A DNA stretch of 64,000 nt, taken from contig NZ_LGPC01000014.1 in assembly GCF_001431205.1 (NCBI RefSeq), forward strand, positions 339,149 through 403,148. The letters are read 5' to 3'. This stretch comes from Staphylococcus sp. NAM3COL9. Its GTDB lineage: Bacteria; Bacillota; Bacilli; Staphylococcales; Staphylococcaceae. The position numbers and the translations under genes are program-made. This document shows, in pieces, positions 1-9,576 of the stretch. Position 1 is the first letter of the stretch; each line of letters starts with the position of its first letter. The notes beneath the pieces are model-generated. The model saw nothing but the letters and a program-made list of their open reading frames with translations. It did no database searches and was not told the origin of the DNA.

Positions 1-1
1 A

Positions 2-766
<765 letters not shown>

Positions 767-798
767 CACTAAAATTACTACTGATGTCATGTAAAAAA

Positions 799-842
799 AG
801 CGTAAATTGCAGTGAATTTAAACTGCAGTTTACGCTCTTTTT
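799..842. terminator. Bidirectional terminator between tagH and tagA
   Basis: A perfect 14-bp stem (799-812 with 823-836) is followed by a T run on the plus strand and preceded by an A run (793-799), so it can stop both convergent transcripts. The stop codon of tagA sits in the T run. Confidence 0.9.
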
Positions 843-1587
843 ACTTCTTGCGCGTTTCTTTAATTACTTTAAATACAAATCGAGGTATTGATTTCATTCT
901 TCCTAAGCGTTTCCAATCTATAATCAGACGATAAACCCACTCTAAATTCAAGCGTCTAAATAATTCAGGCGCTCTTTTTTTCGTGCCACTAAACACTTCT
1001 ATTGAGCCACCTACGCCCATCAATACTGTTTGAGTAAAAGCATTCATGTGCCGTTCAATCCAGTGTTCTTGTCTAGGATATCCCATCCCTACAAAAACAT
1101 AATCAGGATTAAATGAGGTTACTTGTCTTAATACCATTTCATCTGTTAAATCGAAAAAACCATGATGAAAGTCAAAGTTAATGTTTGGATACTTTTGTAC
1201 TAAATTTTGTTGTGCTTTGGTAACAATTTCCTTCTTAGCACCTAGTAAAAACACCTTCTGATAATTTGCATTAGCAATTTTCAAGCATTCTTCCATCAGT
1301 TCAATGCCAGGTACACGTTCTTTCAAGGGAGTTCTAAGTAACTTAGAAGCTTTTACAACGCCAGTACCGTCCGGGATAACATAATTCGCACTATTAATTA
1401 AATTACGATATGTAATATCGTCCGTAGCATAATCTACTATTTCTGGGTTTGCAGTAACAATAAATAAATTTTCTGGACTATTGGATAAGAAAAATTGTTT
1501 AACATTCTCTCGCATGTCCTCTAAAGTAACATTATCAAAATATACTGATAAGACGTTTACTTTATTTAATTTGTTGCTCTCCGTCAT
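841..1587 (-). CDS. tagA: N-acetylglucosaminyldiphosphoundecaprenol N-acetyl-beta-D-mannosaminyltransferase TagA/TarA
   Basis: A WecG/TagA/CpsF-family glycosyltransferase (248 aa) that adds ManNAc to GlcNAc-PP-undecaprenol, the first committed step of wall teichoic acid linkage-unit synthesis, at the inner face of the membrane. Visible family motifs are VTANPEIV near residue 45, the PDGTG loop near 73 that holds the catalytic aspartate, and VFVGMGYPRQE near 165. The arginine/lysine-rich C-terminus is the membrane-attachment tail known for this family. The start is chosen from an AGGAG ribosome site about 10 bases upstream. It is followed by the shared terminator with tagH and preceded by a divergent M50 gene. 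Confidence 0.95.
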   Translation of the reverse strand: MTESNKLNKVNVLSVYFDNVTLEDMRENVKQFFLSNSPENLFIVTANPEIVDYATDDITYRNLINSANYVIPDGTGVVKASKLLRTPLKERVPGIELMEECLKIANANYQKVFLLGAKKEIVTKAQQNLVQKYPNINFDFHHGFFDLTDEMVLRQVTSFNPDYVFVGMGYPRQEHWIERHMNAFTQTVLMGVGGSIEVFSGTKKRAPELFRRLNLEWVYRLIIDWKRLGRMKSIPRFVFKVIKETRKK

Positions 1588-1829
1588 TGTTGGTAATCTC
1601 CTAACTCAAAATACATCAAATGTAATTTAACGTTTAATTATTATTGTAATATTAACACATTACGCGTTTTACAGATATTTTAAAACTGTTCTTACTTTTA
1701 TTCTTGTAATATACATCAAAAGTCTAAATGCTTTCTTGTCTAAATTACTTTATACTATAGATTATGCTATGACAACCTTACTTCTTTGATGAATATAAGA
1801 TTGTTGAAATATTAAATCGAGGTAATCAT

Positions 1830-2579
1830 ATGACAAAAATACATGCATTTTTCAGTTCAGCTATTCAGCTCAATTTATACTGGGTTATGATTATAGCTCT
1901 ACTGTATATAATTATTCATAATTATCGTAATAAACCGATAAACCGAATTTTAGATATTTATTTAAATTACATTCCTGTATTAACACATGAATTTGGACAC
2001 ATTTTATTCAATAAATTAAGTGGTGGGAAAGCCAAAGATTTAGTTATCGTTGCATCACCTACTGAACGTATTGCTACATCGCAACAAGGATTTGCTGTGA
2101 CACAATCAAAAAGTCGCTTCGGTCAATCTATCACTACATTTGGTGGTTATATCATGCCACCACTCATGTTATTTTTAGGTTTCTTAGCTATTGAGTTTCA
2201 ATACCCTAGTTTATTTATAAGTGCGTACTTAATTATATTTATTTATTTTTTAATACTGACCTCAAGAAAGATACTGCCAATCTTCATGGTTATTTTACTT
2301 ATTGCATTGCTCTATTTTTTATTCCGAAGTGATAATCAATTGATGATATTTTACATTGTAAGCCTTACAGCTCACTTTATATTGGGTGTCTTATTAGGTG
2401 AAGTCTTGCAATCTTCAGTCACTATTTTCAAACTGAACTTTTCACAACAATCTGTATCTTGGGATGGCAGTACTTTAAAAGAGTTAACACATGTCCCCAC
2501 CTTTATTTACAGCTTTATATGGATAGCGATTAATGTCTTCACAATTTATCAATTATTTCATGGATACTTATTTACTTAA
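1830..2579 (+). CDS. M50-family (site-2-protease-like) membrane metallopeptidase
   Basis: An integral membrane protein of 249 aa with a zinc-metallopeptidase motif HEFGH at residues 53-57, just after the first membrane segment. This placement is typical of M50B-like proteins. About six hydrophobic segments follow, and a GGYIMPP stretch near 110 resembles the second conserved region. The family cleaves, or is presumed to cleave, within or near membranes; no substrate can be named here. A GAGGTAA site precedes the ATG. The gene is monocistronic: it is divergent from tagA and ends in a terminator before convergent mntR. An equivalent gene occupies the same place in S. aureus. Confidence 0.8.
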   Translation: MTKIHAFFSSAIQLNLYWVMIIALLYIIIHNYRNKPINRILDIYLNYIPVLTHEFGHILFNKLSGGKAKDLVIVASPTERIATSQQGFAVTQSKSRFGQSITTFGGYIMPPLMLFLGFLAIEFQYPSLFISAYLIIFIYFLILTSRKILPIFMVILLIALLYFLFRSDNQLMIFYIVSLTAHFILGVLLGEVLQSSVTIFKLNFSQQSVSWDGSTLKELTHVPTFIYSFIWIAINVFTIYQLFHGYLFT

Positions 2580-2585
2580 TCACTT

Positions 2586-2627
2586 AGCTTGAGAAGATGT
2601 TTCTAACGTCTACTTCAAGCTTTTTTA
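2586..2627 (+). terminator. Terminator of the M50 gene
   Basis: A hairpin beginning AGCTTGA (2586) and ending TCAAGCT (2621), with a slightly imperfect middle, is followed by a run of T to 2627. Confidence 0.75.
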
Positions 2628-2640
2628 TTTTTCTCAAACA

Positions 2641-2667
2641 AAAAAGTGGATGCTAAAAGCTATCCAC
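2641..2667 (-). terminator. Terminator of mntR
   Basis: A GTGGAT/ATCCAC stem (2646-2651 with 2662-2667) lies just beyond the mntR stop. On the minus strand it is followed by a T-rich run made by the A tract at 2637-2645. Confidence 0.7.
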
Positions 2668-2681
2668 TCCAGAAATACCAT

Positions 2682-3326
2682 TTATTTTTCAGCGTAAATA
2701 TGTGCTGCATTATCATAGCTTAAAATTGTCACATTTTCGTCTTTTTGGACAATAATCACTTTGTTTGTATCATCTTTATTAATGATTTTAATTTCTTCGT
2801 CAATTAATATATCTTTACTTGATAAATATATTAGTAATTCAGTCCGATCACGGACACGTTTAATCGTTACCTTATCATTAGCCTCGAATGAAAGCAAATT
2901 CGTGGTATAAAGTTCCTTGTACTTACTATCACGTGGTATCACACCACCGTGAGGACAAGTGATTGGATAATTCAATAATTTATCCAACCGTTCTACAAAC
3001 AAATTGGATACTTTATGCTCTAAAACTTCTGCTTCTTGATGTACTTCTTCCCAATTATATTTCAATATTTTTATTAAAAACAATTCAATTAAACGATGAC
3101 GCTTAATAATGTCCAGCGTGTACGTCAAACCTTTATCTGAAAGTTGCACACCTTTGTATGGTTTTGTTTCAACATACCCAGTTTTTTCTAAACGGTGAAC
3201 CATTTCACTGACTGAAGGTGGTTTGATGTTTAAATATTGGGATAGTGTCTTATTTGAAACAAAAAAATGATCGCCATTGTGCGTTAAAATCGCCTTTAAA
3301 TAGTCTTCTTTTTCTTCAGTTAGCAT
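2682..3326 (-). CDS. mntR: Manganese-dependent transcriptional regulator MntR (DtxR family)
   Basis: A DtxR/MntR-type repressor of 214 aa that binds DNA when loaded with Mn(II) and shuts off the Mn importer. It has an N-terminal winged helix (SQYLNIKPPSVSEMVHRLE), a central dimerisation and metal domain with HRLIELFL, EVLEHKVS and CPHGGVIP, and a C-terminal FeoA/SH3-like domain from about residue 145. This length is the long staphylococcal form. I start at ATG 3326: an AGGTGA site lies 5 bases upstream, and the extra upstream residues would begin at a TTG inside that site. Aligned to B. subtilis MntR, Asp8 is kept but the residue-11 ligand is Lys. Divergent from mntABC, whose operator it presumably binds. 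Confidence 0.95.
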   Translation of the reverse strand: MLTEEKEDYLKAILTHNGDHFFVSNKTLSQYLNIKPPSVSEMVHRLEKTGYVETKPYKGVQLSDKGLTYTLDIIKRHRLIELFLIKILKYNWEEVHQEAEVLEHKVSNLFVERLDKLLNYPITCPHGGVIPRDSKYKELYTTNLLSFEANDKVTIKRVRDRTELLIYLSSKDILIDEEIKIINKDDTNKVIIVQKDENVTILSYDNAAHIYAEK

Positions 3327-3371
3327 TATCTCACCTCTCAACTCATTCGCTTCATTGTATCACGAATCGAC

Positions 3372-3440
3372 TTGACACGCTAAATCTTCATGGTATATTA
3401 TAAAAATAATTAGGTTAACCTAAAAATATTATTAAGGAGG
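3372..3440 (+). promoter_or_regulatory. mntABC promoter, MntR-type palindromic operator and ribosome site
   Basis: A -35 TTGACA (3372-3377) is followed after 16-18 bases by TATATT/TATTAT (-10). A perfect 14-bp palindrome TTAGGTTAACCTAA at 3410-3423 overlaps the expected transcription start, and AAGGAGG (3434-3440) precedes mntA. The palindrome matches the AGGTTAACCT-type box of DtxR-like manganese regulators, so Mn-dependent repression by the adjacent MntR is the natural reading. The binding itself is inference. Confidence 0.85.
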
Positions 3441-3446
3441 TCTAAT

Positions 3447-4169
3447 ATGTTAAAAGTTAAAAATCTAAATCTAACTTTAGGGAATAAACATGTCTTAAAA
3501 GATATTAATCTAAGCATCCCTATAAAAGGCGAGATTATCGGCATAATGGGACCAAATGGTGCTGGAAAATCATCTTTACTCAAATCTTTTATTGGGGAGT
3601 TTAAATCTACTGGTACCGCGCACTTAAACGATGATTACATACATAATTCATTAAAATCTATCACCTATATTCCACAAAAAGCACATATTGACTTAGATTT
3701 TCCAATTGATGTCGAACATGTTGTTATATCGGGCGCATACAAAGATATTGGTTGGATTAAATGGGTAACGTCAGAAACTAAAAAACGATTAAATCAATTG
3801 ATGAAAACCTTGGAATTAGAAAGTTTACGTCATCGTCAAATTTCACAATTAAGTGGTGGCCAATTACAACGTGTACTTGTCGCACGTGCACTAATGACGG
3901 AAAGTACGCTTTATTTGTTAGATGAGCCCTTTGTTGGTATTGACTTCCATAGTGAACAAATCATTATGGCACAACTACAAAAATTGAAAAATGAAGGTAA
4001 ATTACTTTTAATTGTTCATCATGATTTATCAAAAACTGAAGAGTATTTTGATCGTGTCATACTTCTAAACAAAACAATTCGTTATTTTGGTGATAGTAGT
4101 ACTGCAATGCTGCCCGAGAATTTGAATAATACATTTTTAAATTCAACCACAAAAATTGAAGCGACTTAA
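3447..4169 (+). CDS. mntA: Manganese ABC transporter ATP-binding protein MntA
   Basis: ATPase of the Mn(II) importer (240 aa). It has Walker A GPNGAGKSS at residues 35-43, the Q-loop in YIPQKA, the signature LSGGQ, Walker B LYLLDEPF and the H-loop histidine in IVHHD. First gene of the mntABC operon, directly behind the MntR operator, with a strong AAGGAGG site. The name follows staphylococcal usage, where MntA is the ATPase, MntB the permease and MntC the binding protein. The ATPase works on the cytoplasmic side of the MntB dimer. Confidence 0.96.
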   Translation: MLKVKNLNLTLGNKHVLKDINLSIPIKGEIIGIMGPNGAGKSSLLKSFIGEFKSTGTAHLNDDYIHNSLKSITYIPQKAHIDLDFPIDVEHVVISGAYKDIGWIKWVTSETKKRLNQLMKTLELESLRHRQISQLSGGQLQRVLVARALMTESTLYLLDEPFVGIDFHSEQIIMAQLQKLKNEGKLLLIVHHDLSKTEEYFDRVILLNKTIRYFGDSSTAMLPENLNNTFLNSTTKIEAT

Positions 4170-4194
4170 CACAACAGAAGGGAGAAAATTTATT

Positions 4195-5028
4195 ATGGAT
4201 TTTATTCAACATTTACTCGATTATAAATTCTTAAGCAATGCCTTAATTATTTCAATCGTAGTTGGAATTGTATGTGGTACAGTTGGCTGTCTCATCGTCC
4301 TTAGAGGGCTCTCGCTAATGGGTGATGCCATGAGTCATGCTGTGTTACCTGGTGTAGCCCTATCTTTCTTATTCGGTATACCTATGTTTATCGGGGCACT
4401 CATTACAGGTATGATTGCCAGCATATTCATTGGCTTTATTACGAAAAACAGTAAAACCAAACCAGACGCTGCTATCGGTATCAGTTTCACAGCATTTTTA
4501 GCGATGGGTATTATTTTAATCAGTTTGATTAACAGCACCACTGACTTATACCATATATTATTTGGTAACTTGCTCGCTGTAACTCAATCAACATTTTGGT
4601 CAACAATTATTGTTGGTTTGCTTGTTATGATATTAATTATAATATTTTACAGACCGCTAATGGTCTCAACATTTGATCCAGTATTTAGCCGAATGAGTGG
4701 TCTAAACACTACAATCACTCATTATTTTGTAATGCTTTTACTATCGCTTGTAACTGTAGCAAGTATTCAAACTGTTGGCATTATTTTAGTTGTCGCATTA
4801 TTAATTACACCAGCCTCAGCAGCATTCTTAATTGCCAAGAAATTACATACAATGATGATTATATCGAGTCTTTTTAGTACGATCAGCGCGATTGTTGGTC
4901 TCTATTTTAGCTATCTTTATAATTTACCAAGTGGCGCAACAATTGTATTATGCGCATTCTTGATTTACATCGTTACTTTTATATTAAGTAAATTTCAAAT
5001 TTTTAATAAGAGAGGACAAATTATATGA
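4195..5028 (+). CDS. mntB: Manganese ABC transporter permease MntB
   Basis: ABC-3 family membrane permease (277 aa) with about eight to nine hydrophobic helices. Family features visible include GTVGCLIVLRGLSLMGDAMSH near residue 22, which carries the interaction with the ATPase, and the VGIILVVALLITPAS stretch near 190. I start at ATG 4195, which has an AGGGAGAA site upstream. The longer open frame begins inside mntA and lacks a ribosome site. The last four bases overlap the mntC start (ATGA), so translation is probably coupled. Confidence 0.95.
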   Translation: MDFIQHLLDYKFLSNALIISIVVGIVCGTVGCLIVLRGLSLMGDAMSHAVLPGVALSFLFGIPMFIGALITGMIASIFIGFITKNSKTKPDAAIGISFTAFLAMGIILISLINSTTDLYHILFGNLLAVTQSTFWSTIIVGLLVMILIIIFYRPLMVSTFDPVFSRMSGLNTTITHYFVMLLLSLVTVASIQTVGIILVVALLITPASAAFLIAKKLHTMMIISSLFSTISAIVGLYFSYLYNLPSGATIVLCAFLIYIVTFILSKFQIFNKRGQII

Positions 5029-5957
5029 AAAAAATAATAGCAATTGCACTCGTTTCCATCCTTTTATTAAGTGCATGTAGCAATGGGAGCAATGAAAAAA
5101 AGGATACCACTTCAAATGATAAATTAAAAATCGTTACAACAAATTCAATATTATACGATATGGTCAAAAATACTGCCGGTGATAATGTTGAAATACATAG
5201 TATTGTGCCAATTGGCCAAGATCCTCATGAATATGAAGTTAAGCCAAAAGATATCAAAGCATTAACTGATGCAGATATAATTTTTTATAACGGTTTGAAC
5301 TTAGAAACAGGAAATGGATGGTTTGAAAAAGCATTAAGTCAAGCCAATAAAGCAACTAAAGATGATTCAGTAGTAAAGCCTTCTGAAAATGTAAAACCTC
5401 TGTATTTAGAAGGTGGCGAAGGTGACAAATCAAAACAAGATCCACATGCTTGGTTAAGTTTAGATAATGGTATTAAATATGTTGAAACAATCCAAAATAC
5501 AATATTAAAACACGATAAAAAACATAATGACGAAATCAAAGCTCAAAGTGAAAAGTATATTGGAGAATTAGAACAACTTAATAAAGAAAGTCATGATAAA
5601 TTCAATGATATTCCTAAAAAGCAACGCGCAATGATCACAAGTGAAGGTGCCTTCAAGTATTTCTCTAAACAATATGACATTAAACCTGGTTATATTTGGG
5701 AAATTAACACTGAAAAGCAAGGTACACCTGAGCAAATGAAACAAGCTGTTCAATTCGTAAAAGATAATAATTTGAAACATTTACTTATTGAAACGAGCGT
5801 TGATAAGAAGAGTATGCAAAGTTTAAGTGAAGAAACAAAAAAAGACATCTTTGGCGAAGTTTTTACTGATTCAATTGGTAAAAAAGGATCTAAAGGTGAT
5901 TCTTATTACAATATGATGAAAGAAAATATCGAAACAGTACATGGCAGCATGGAATAA
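5025..5957 (+). CDS. mntC: Manganese-binding lipoprotein MntC
   Basis: Cluster A-I (ZnuA/PsaA-type) solute-binding lipoprotein of 310 aa that captures Mn(II) outside the membrane and delivers it to MntB. A signal peptide ends in the lipobox LLLSAC with the lipidated Cys at 18. Predicted metal ligands of the family are visible: His68 in GQDPHEYE, a second His in QDPHAWLS, Glu in ITSEGAF, and Asp in VFTDSIG near the C-terminus. The linker after the lipid Cys is charged and Ser/Asn-rich. It overlaps mntB by four bases and is followed by a structured 3' UTR that I read as an RsaC-like RNA. Confidence 0.96.
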   Translation: MKKIIAIALVSILLLSACSNGSNEKKDTTSNDKLKIVTTNSILYDMVKNTAGDNVEIHSIVPIGQDPHEYEVKPKDIKALTDADIIFYNGLNLETGNGWFEKALSQANKATKDDSVVKPSENVKPLYLEGGEGDKSKQDPHAWLSLDNGIKYVETIQNTILKHDKKHNDEIKAQSEKYIGELEQLNKESHDKFNDIPKKQRAMITSEGAFKYFSKQYDIKPGYIWEINTEKQGTPEQMKQAVQFVKDNNLKHLLIETSVDKKSMQSLSEETKKDIFGEVFTDSIGKKGSKGDSYYNMMKENIETVHGSME

Positions 5958-6109
5958 GTCGATAGGCTATTTAACCTTTTTATAGGTGAATAGCCCCATG
6001 TCGTACGTTACCCTCCTTATAAACGTACGGCATGGTGGTATTCAAGCCTTAAATCATCTCCTTAACTCCATCAATGGTTGATTCCTCCCCCATTGATGGA
6101 GCTTTTTTT
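5958..6109 (+). ncRNA. rsaC: RsaC-like structured 3' UTR of mntABC
   Basis: Three consecutive hairpins follow the mntC stop. Hairpin 1 pairs GGCTATT with AATAGCC (5965-5995) and extends inward. Hairpin 2 is a 14-bp stem with one G.T pair (5996-6009 with 6022-6035) and the apical loop ACCCTCCTTATA. Hairpin 3 is a perfect 12-bp stem (6066-6077 with 6090-6101) with TTGATTCCTCCC in its loop, and then seven T, so it is the operon terminator. Two pyrimidine-rich loops that could pair with Shine-Dalgarno sequences are the hallmark of staphylococcal Rsa RNAs. RsaC of S. aureus is released from the mntABC 3' UTR. Here the RNA would be at most about 150 nt, far shorter than in S. aureus. Processing is inferred. 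Confidence 0.6.
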
Positions 6110-6513
6110 AGCGAACCATAGCTTTACTTTCGAAGTTAAGATCGTGGTTCTTATGCATGCGCCTTGGCGTATGCGTGCCTTTGCTCCCCTGAAAGGAAGA
6201 TAGTTCCGCTTATGCTCATATATTCCTTTTATACTTCTTATAACAAATCATATTTAATAAAGCATCCATGTACACAATAAATCACATAAAAAAGTACCAA
6301 CTAGGTCATAAGACTTTGTTGGTAAGCGGAAAGGAGTGGGACAAAAATCCTATTTTACTAACAAAATTTCGTCTTGCGACTCCTATAAAGCTGACTATAC
6401 AATGGAATATAGGAGCTGAAGCTCTTGCATAAGAACTACTTGTCTTCATAAATGACGCAGTAGTTCTTTAATAACTTAATATAAGCGCATTTTCAATTCA
6501 TTTAACAACTGCC
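6110..6513. repeat. Repeat-rich gene-free stretch downstream of mntABC
   Basis: I see no gene here. The stretch holds a string of small palindromes: a GCGCC/GGCGT hairpin (about 6158-6170), CTCCTATA/TATAGGAG (6380-6414) and AAGAACTACT/AGTAGTTCTT (about 6431-6463). It also holds a 'gagtgggacaaaaat' segment of a kind common between staphylococcal genes. Bases 6413-6433 are the reverse complement, with one mismatch, of 53203-53223. TTCTTATGCATG at 6148-6159 recurs at 53267-53278. This looks like a mosaic of dispersed intergenic repeats. Confidence 0.6.
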
Positions 6514-6569
6514 AATATAATAAAAGAGGCTGAGACATAAATACATGTCTCAGCCTCTTTTATTATATT
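6514..6569. terminator. Long palindromic bidirectional terminator
   Basis: A perfect 25-bp inverted repeat (6514-6538 with 6545-6569) with a 6-base loop contains the core GAGGCTGAGACA/TGTCTCAGCCTC. It is flanked on both sides by A/T runs. It separates convergent mntABC and the antiporter gene. The core is a common staphylococcal terminator repeat. Confidence 0.85.
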
Positions 6570-6581
6570 TAAAATCATTCC

Positions 6582-8633
6582 TTAATCCGTTAAACTATCT
6601 ACAATAATCATTTCATCATAATTGATTGCTTCACGTATTTTCAAAGCAGTAACTTCACTTACCTCTTCATCATCTACCAGTTGATTCAATACACGGCGTT
6701 GCTCTTTAAGTGCCGTTAATTTAATTTTTGTTATCGAATTCTCGGTTTTTGCATTAAAGAAATTAGATGGTGTCAAGTTATCTATACGTATAAGATAACT
6801 ATCACAAATCATACCTACTTCTAACTTATTATCTTCAGTTGTTTCTTTACCTAAACGACTTACAACACGGTAATGTACTGTACGCACAACATTAGAGATT
6901 TCTCGCAAGTTGTCGATGATTGATAATGAAGTAGCTGCATTGGTTTTAACTTTATGTTTAATTCTTTGTTTTAAAATCAAAGCTCTAGCTTCAACTTTTA
7001 TACGTTGAAGTAAAGAAGCTTGCTTATAGACTTGTGTACGTTCGGAATAACGCATATAGTTATCTAGAACGTTAGAAGTAATATCCCCATTTTCTACTAA
7101 ACTATTTAGCGTACTATTTTCAACAGCAAATGCAATATTTTGTAATCTTTGAAGTTCCTTCGTATTTTCATCTTCATTTTCCACAGTTTTTAAAAATGCT
7201 AATTTTTCATGATAATCTTTGATTACATTACCATATTGAAAACTAGATTCTACAGAAGACATTTGATTTAAATTATCAATGACTTTTTCCAAAATTAACA
7301 CACGTGCCTGCTTGAAACTCATTCCTTTTTGTTTCGGTTTTTTAGCACTTGGTGTAACTAATGGTAAGATAAATTGCGCAACAACCAAACTAATAATCAC
7401 CATTCCAGATGCTATAAAAAGCAAATCATCCCTAAAAACAAAAGAATGATGATCCGCTAACACATACGGTAAAGTTAAAGCGATTGCTAAGGAAATTGTG
7501 CCGTGTACTCCGCAAACCGTCATGATAAATGCATACATGCCACGTTTTGGAGGTGCTTCTGTCGGTTTTTGATTATCTTCATTATAAGAAATTATCTTTT
7601 GGAATGGGCTAACCGGTAAGTAAAAGTAAGGATATAATATGAACACCCATAAAAATCTAAATAAATATATCGCAAGTGCAATTAAACAAGTAACAACAAT
7701 TAAAAAAATCAAATTATGTGGTTCATTTTCTATAATTCTTCCTACTACTTCAGGTATTAAATATCCTAAAATACAAAATACAAAACCATTTAATGCATAG
7801 CCTAATATATTCCAGGTATGGTTATAACTCATTTGCAATCTCGTACGTGCTTGCGCAATACGATCACGTTCAAAACCATGTACTAAACCTGCAACTACAG
7901 CAGCAATGATACCTGATGCATGAAACATTTCTGCCACTATATATGTCACAAATGGTGTAACAAGCTGTATAAATGTGAACATATTAATATTTTCAATACC
8001 ACGTCTAGATAACGTCACTCTGAATCTTACTAAAGCTACCCCAATAAGAAGCCCAACAATAAAACCACCTATTGATGAAACAAGAAATTCTTCAACAGCA
8101 TGTGTCAGTGAAAATGCACCTGTAACAAGTGCTGCTACAGCAATTTTAAAAGATATGATACCCGCAGCATCATTTAAAAGTGATTCACCCTCTAAAATTG
8201 TCATAGACCCTTTCGGTAGCACTTTTCCATTTGTAATAGCTTGAACTGCTACAGCATCTGTAGGACATAATATAGCAGCAAGCGCAAAAGCTGCAGCCAT
8301 TGGTAATTCAGGCCAAATCCAATGAACAAAAAGCCCTACTACAATCACAGTAGTAATAACTAAACCTAATGCCATCATTAGCACCGGTTTAATATAACGC
8401 CTTAAGTGGACACGCGAAACCTTAACCCCTTCTACAAAAAGTAATGGTGCAATTAATGCAACCATAAACAATTCTGAATCGAAATGAAGTTCAACGGGCA
8501 CAGGTATCACATACACCAACATACCGAGTATAATTTGAATGAAAGCTAAAGGCACTTTCGGTATAAAAATATGCACAAGTGAACTAACGATAACCAGTGC
8601 TAAAAAAATTAGTATCGTCTCAAATATTTGCAA
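6582..8633 (-). CDS. Na+/H+ antiporter, CPA1 (NhaP) family
   Basis: A 683-aa cation/proton antiporter. The first about 400 residues form some twelve membrane segments, with family motifs FVEGVKVS near 66, CPTDAVAV near 126 and the EGESLLNDAAGI region near 147 that holds the ion-binding Asn-Asp. The remaining about 250 residues are a soluble, helix-rich tail, longer than in minimal NhaP proteins and probably regulatory. The best start is TTG 8633, which has GAGGTGA immediately upstream. It acts in the membrane in pH and Na+ homeostasis, and sits beside a second antiporter system (mnh2). Monocistronic. Confidence 0.9.
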   Translation of the reverse strand: MQIFETILIFLALVIVSSLVHIFIPKVPLAFIQIILGMLVYVIPVPVELHFDSELFMVALIAPLLFVEGVKVSRVHLRRYIKPVLMMALGLVITTVIVVGLFVHWIWPELPMAAAFALAAILCPTDAVAVQAITNGKVLPKGSMTILEGESLLNDAAGIISFKIAVAALVTGAFSLTHAVEEFLVSSIGGFIVGLLIGVALVRFRVTLSRRGIENINMFTFIQLVTPFVTYIVAEMFHASGIIAAVVAGLVHGFERDRIAQARTRLQMSYNHTWNILGYALNGFVFCILGYLIPEVVGRIIENEPHNLIFLIVVTCLIALAIYLFRFLWVFILYPYFYLPVSPFQKIISYNEDNQKPTEAPPKRGMYAFIMTVCGVHGTISLAIALTLPYVLADHHSFVFRDDLLFIASGMVIISLVVAQFILPLVTPSAKKPKQKGMSFKQARVLILEKVIDNLNQMSSVESSFQYGNVIKDYHEKLAFLKTVENEDENTKELQRLQNIAFAVENSTLNSLVENGDITSNVLDNYMRYSERTQVYKQASLLQRIKVEARALILKQRIKHKVKTNAATSLSIIDNLREISNVVRTVHYRVVSRLGKETTEDNKLEVGMICDSYLIRIDNLTPSNFFNAKTENSITKIKLTALKEQRRVLNQLVDDEEVSEVTALKIREAINYDEMIIVDSLTD

Positions 8634-8995
8634 AGTTTCACCTCTTTTCAGTTTAATTATTTCTTCATAATTGTTGAGGTTGAAACAATAAATAATATCG
8701 TTTTTTAAATAAATATACTGTGTCTCAAACTCTTACACCCTAATAGCAAATAGTATGATCTCTATCACCTATTTGATTAATATTTTTAAAATTAACACAA
8801 TTACAAATATATATTATTTTATCATTTTTTTACCCTTTGCTTAAACGTATTACACTTGGAAAATTAAATTTTCTTTTTTATCTTCTAATATATAGTCTAA
8901 TACGCGATTAAATAGTGTTGCATAATTTAATATTAAAATCACAATAACATGCATCTATAAAATAAATATGATACATAAGTACTCTAAACAACTAA
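8634..8995. other. AT-rich gene-free stretch upstream of the CPA1 antiporter
   Basis: About 360 bases of very AT-rich sequence without a supportable ORF or stable hairpin. It should hold the minus-strand promoter of the antiporter gene, but I cannot single out one -35/-10 pair. Confidence 0.5.
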
Positions 8996-9043
8996 AAAAT
9001 GATGGGGCTGCGACATATACTTATGGCCCAACCTCATCATTTT
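8996..9043 (-). terminator. Terminator-like hairpin downstream of mnhG2
   Basis: AAAATGATG and CATCATTTT arms (8996-9043) enclose a loop carrying 'gctgcgacatatacttatggccc', a relative of the GAGGCTGAGACA repeat. It lies downstream of mnhG2 on its strand and has an A run on the plus side that gives terminal U residues on the minus transcript. Confidence 0.65.
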
Positions 9044-9129
9044 CAAGAATTAATATTTCAGTTTTTATTAGTAGTGTTAATTAAGTCATGAATGTTTCGA
9101 CTTCAATAAAATCAATATTTGAATATATA

Positions 9130-9576
9130 TTAGTAATCTTGTTCTTTTTCATAAGTTTTACGTCTACGTTCTTCACGATCTTCTGCACGTTTTTTTAACA
9201 TATCAAATGTATTATTTTCTTTAGAACTCAACAATATATTTGTTTGTCTTGGCGCATCACTTTTACGATACATGTAAGCCCCCGTACGATAAGCGGCACG
9301 TGATATTAAATGGCCTCCGACAGGTGACGTTAAATTAATAAACACCAATGCCAAAATAAGTCGCACGCTTAAATAACCTTGTGAAGAAATAAAATAGATA
9401 ATAACGCCTACAAGCGTCAGTAATACTGAAAGTGTAGAACTTTTAGTCGATGCATGACTTCGTAAAAATACATCTTGAAATTTAATTAAACCTATTGCAC
9501 TTATTAATGCAATAATACTACCTAAAAACATCATAAATGCTGCTATTAAATTAACGATTTCGCTTGTTATTTGCAT
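9130..9576 (-). CDS. mnhG2: Na+/H+ antiporter subunit MnhG2 (MrpG)
   Basis: Last gene of the mnh2 operon; 148 aa. It has three hydrophobic segments at the N-terminus followed by a charged cytoplasmic tail ([18 protein letters not shown]). Family signature features are the [18 protein letters not shown] stretch near residue 28 and [15 protein letters not shown] near 83. MrpG is a small subunit needed for assembly of the multi-subunit cation/proton antiporter. It overlaps mnhF2 by 26 bases. An unusual G-rich ribosome site lies about 11 bases before the ATG. Confidence 0.93.
   Translation of the reverse strand: MQITSEIVNLIAAFMMFLGSIIALISAIGLIKFQDVFLRSHASTKSSTLSVLLTLVGVIIYFISSQGYLSVRLILALVFINLTSPVGGHLISRAAYRTGAYMYRKSDAPRQTNILLSSKENNTFDMLKKRAEDREERRRKTYEKEQDY

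Noticed and set aside
7975..8244. 89-aa plus-strand open frame inside the antiporter gene
   Set aside because: Antisense to conserved membrane helices; no supporting signals.
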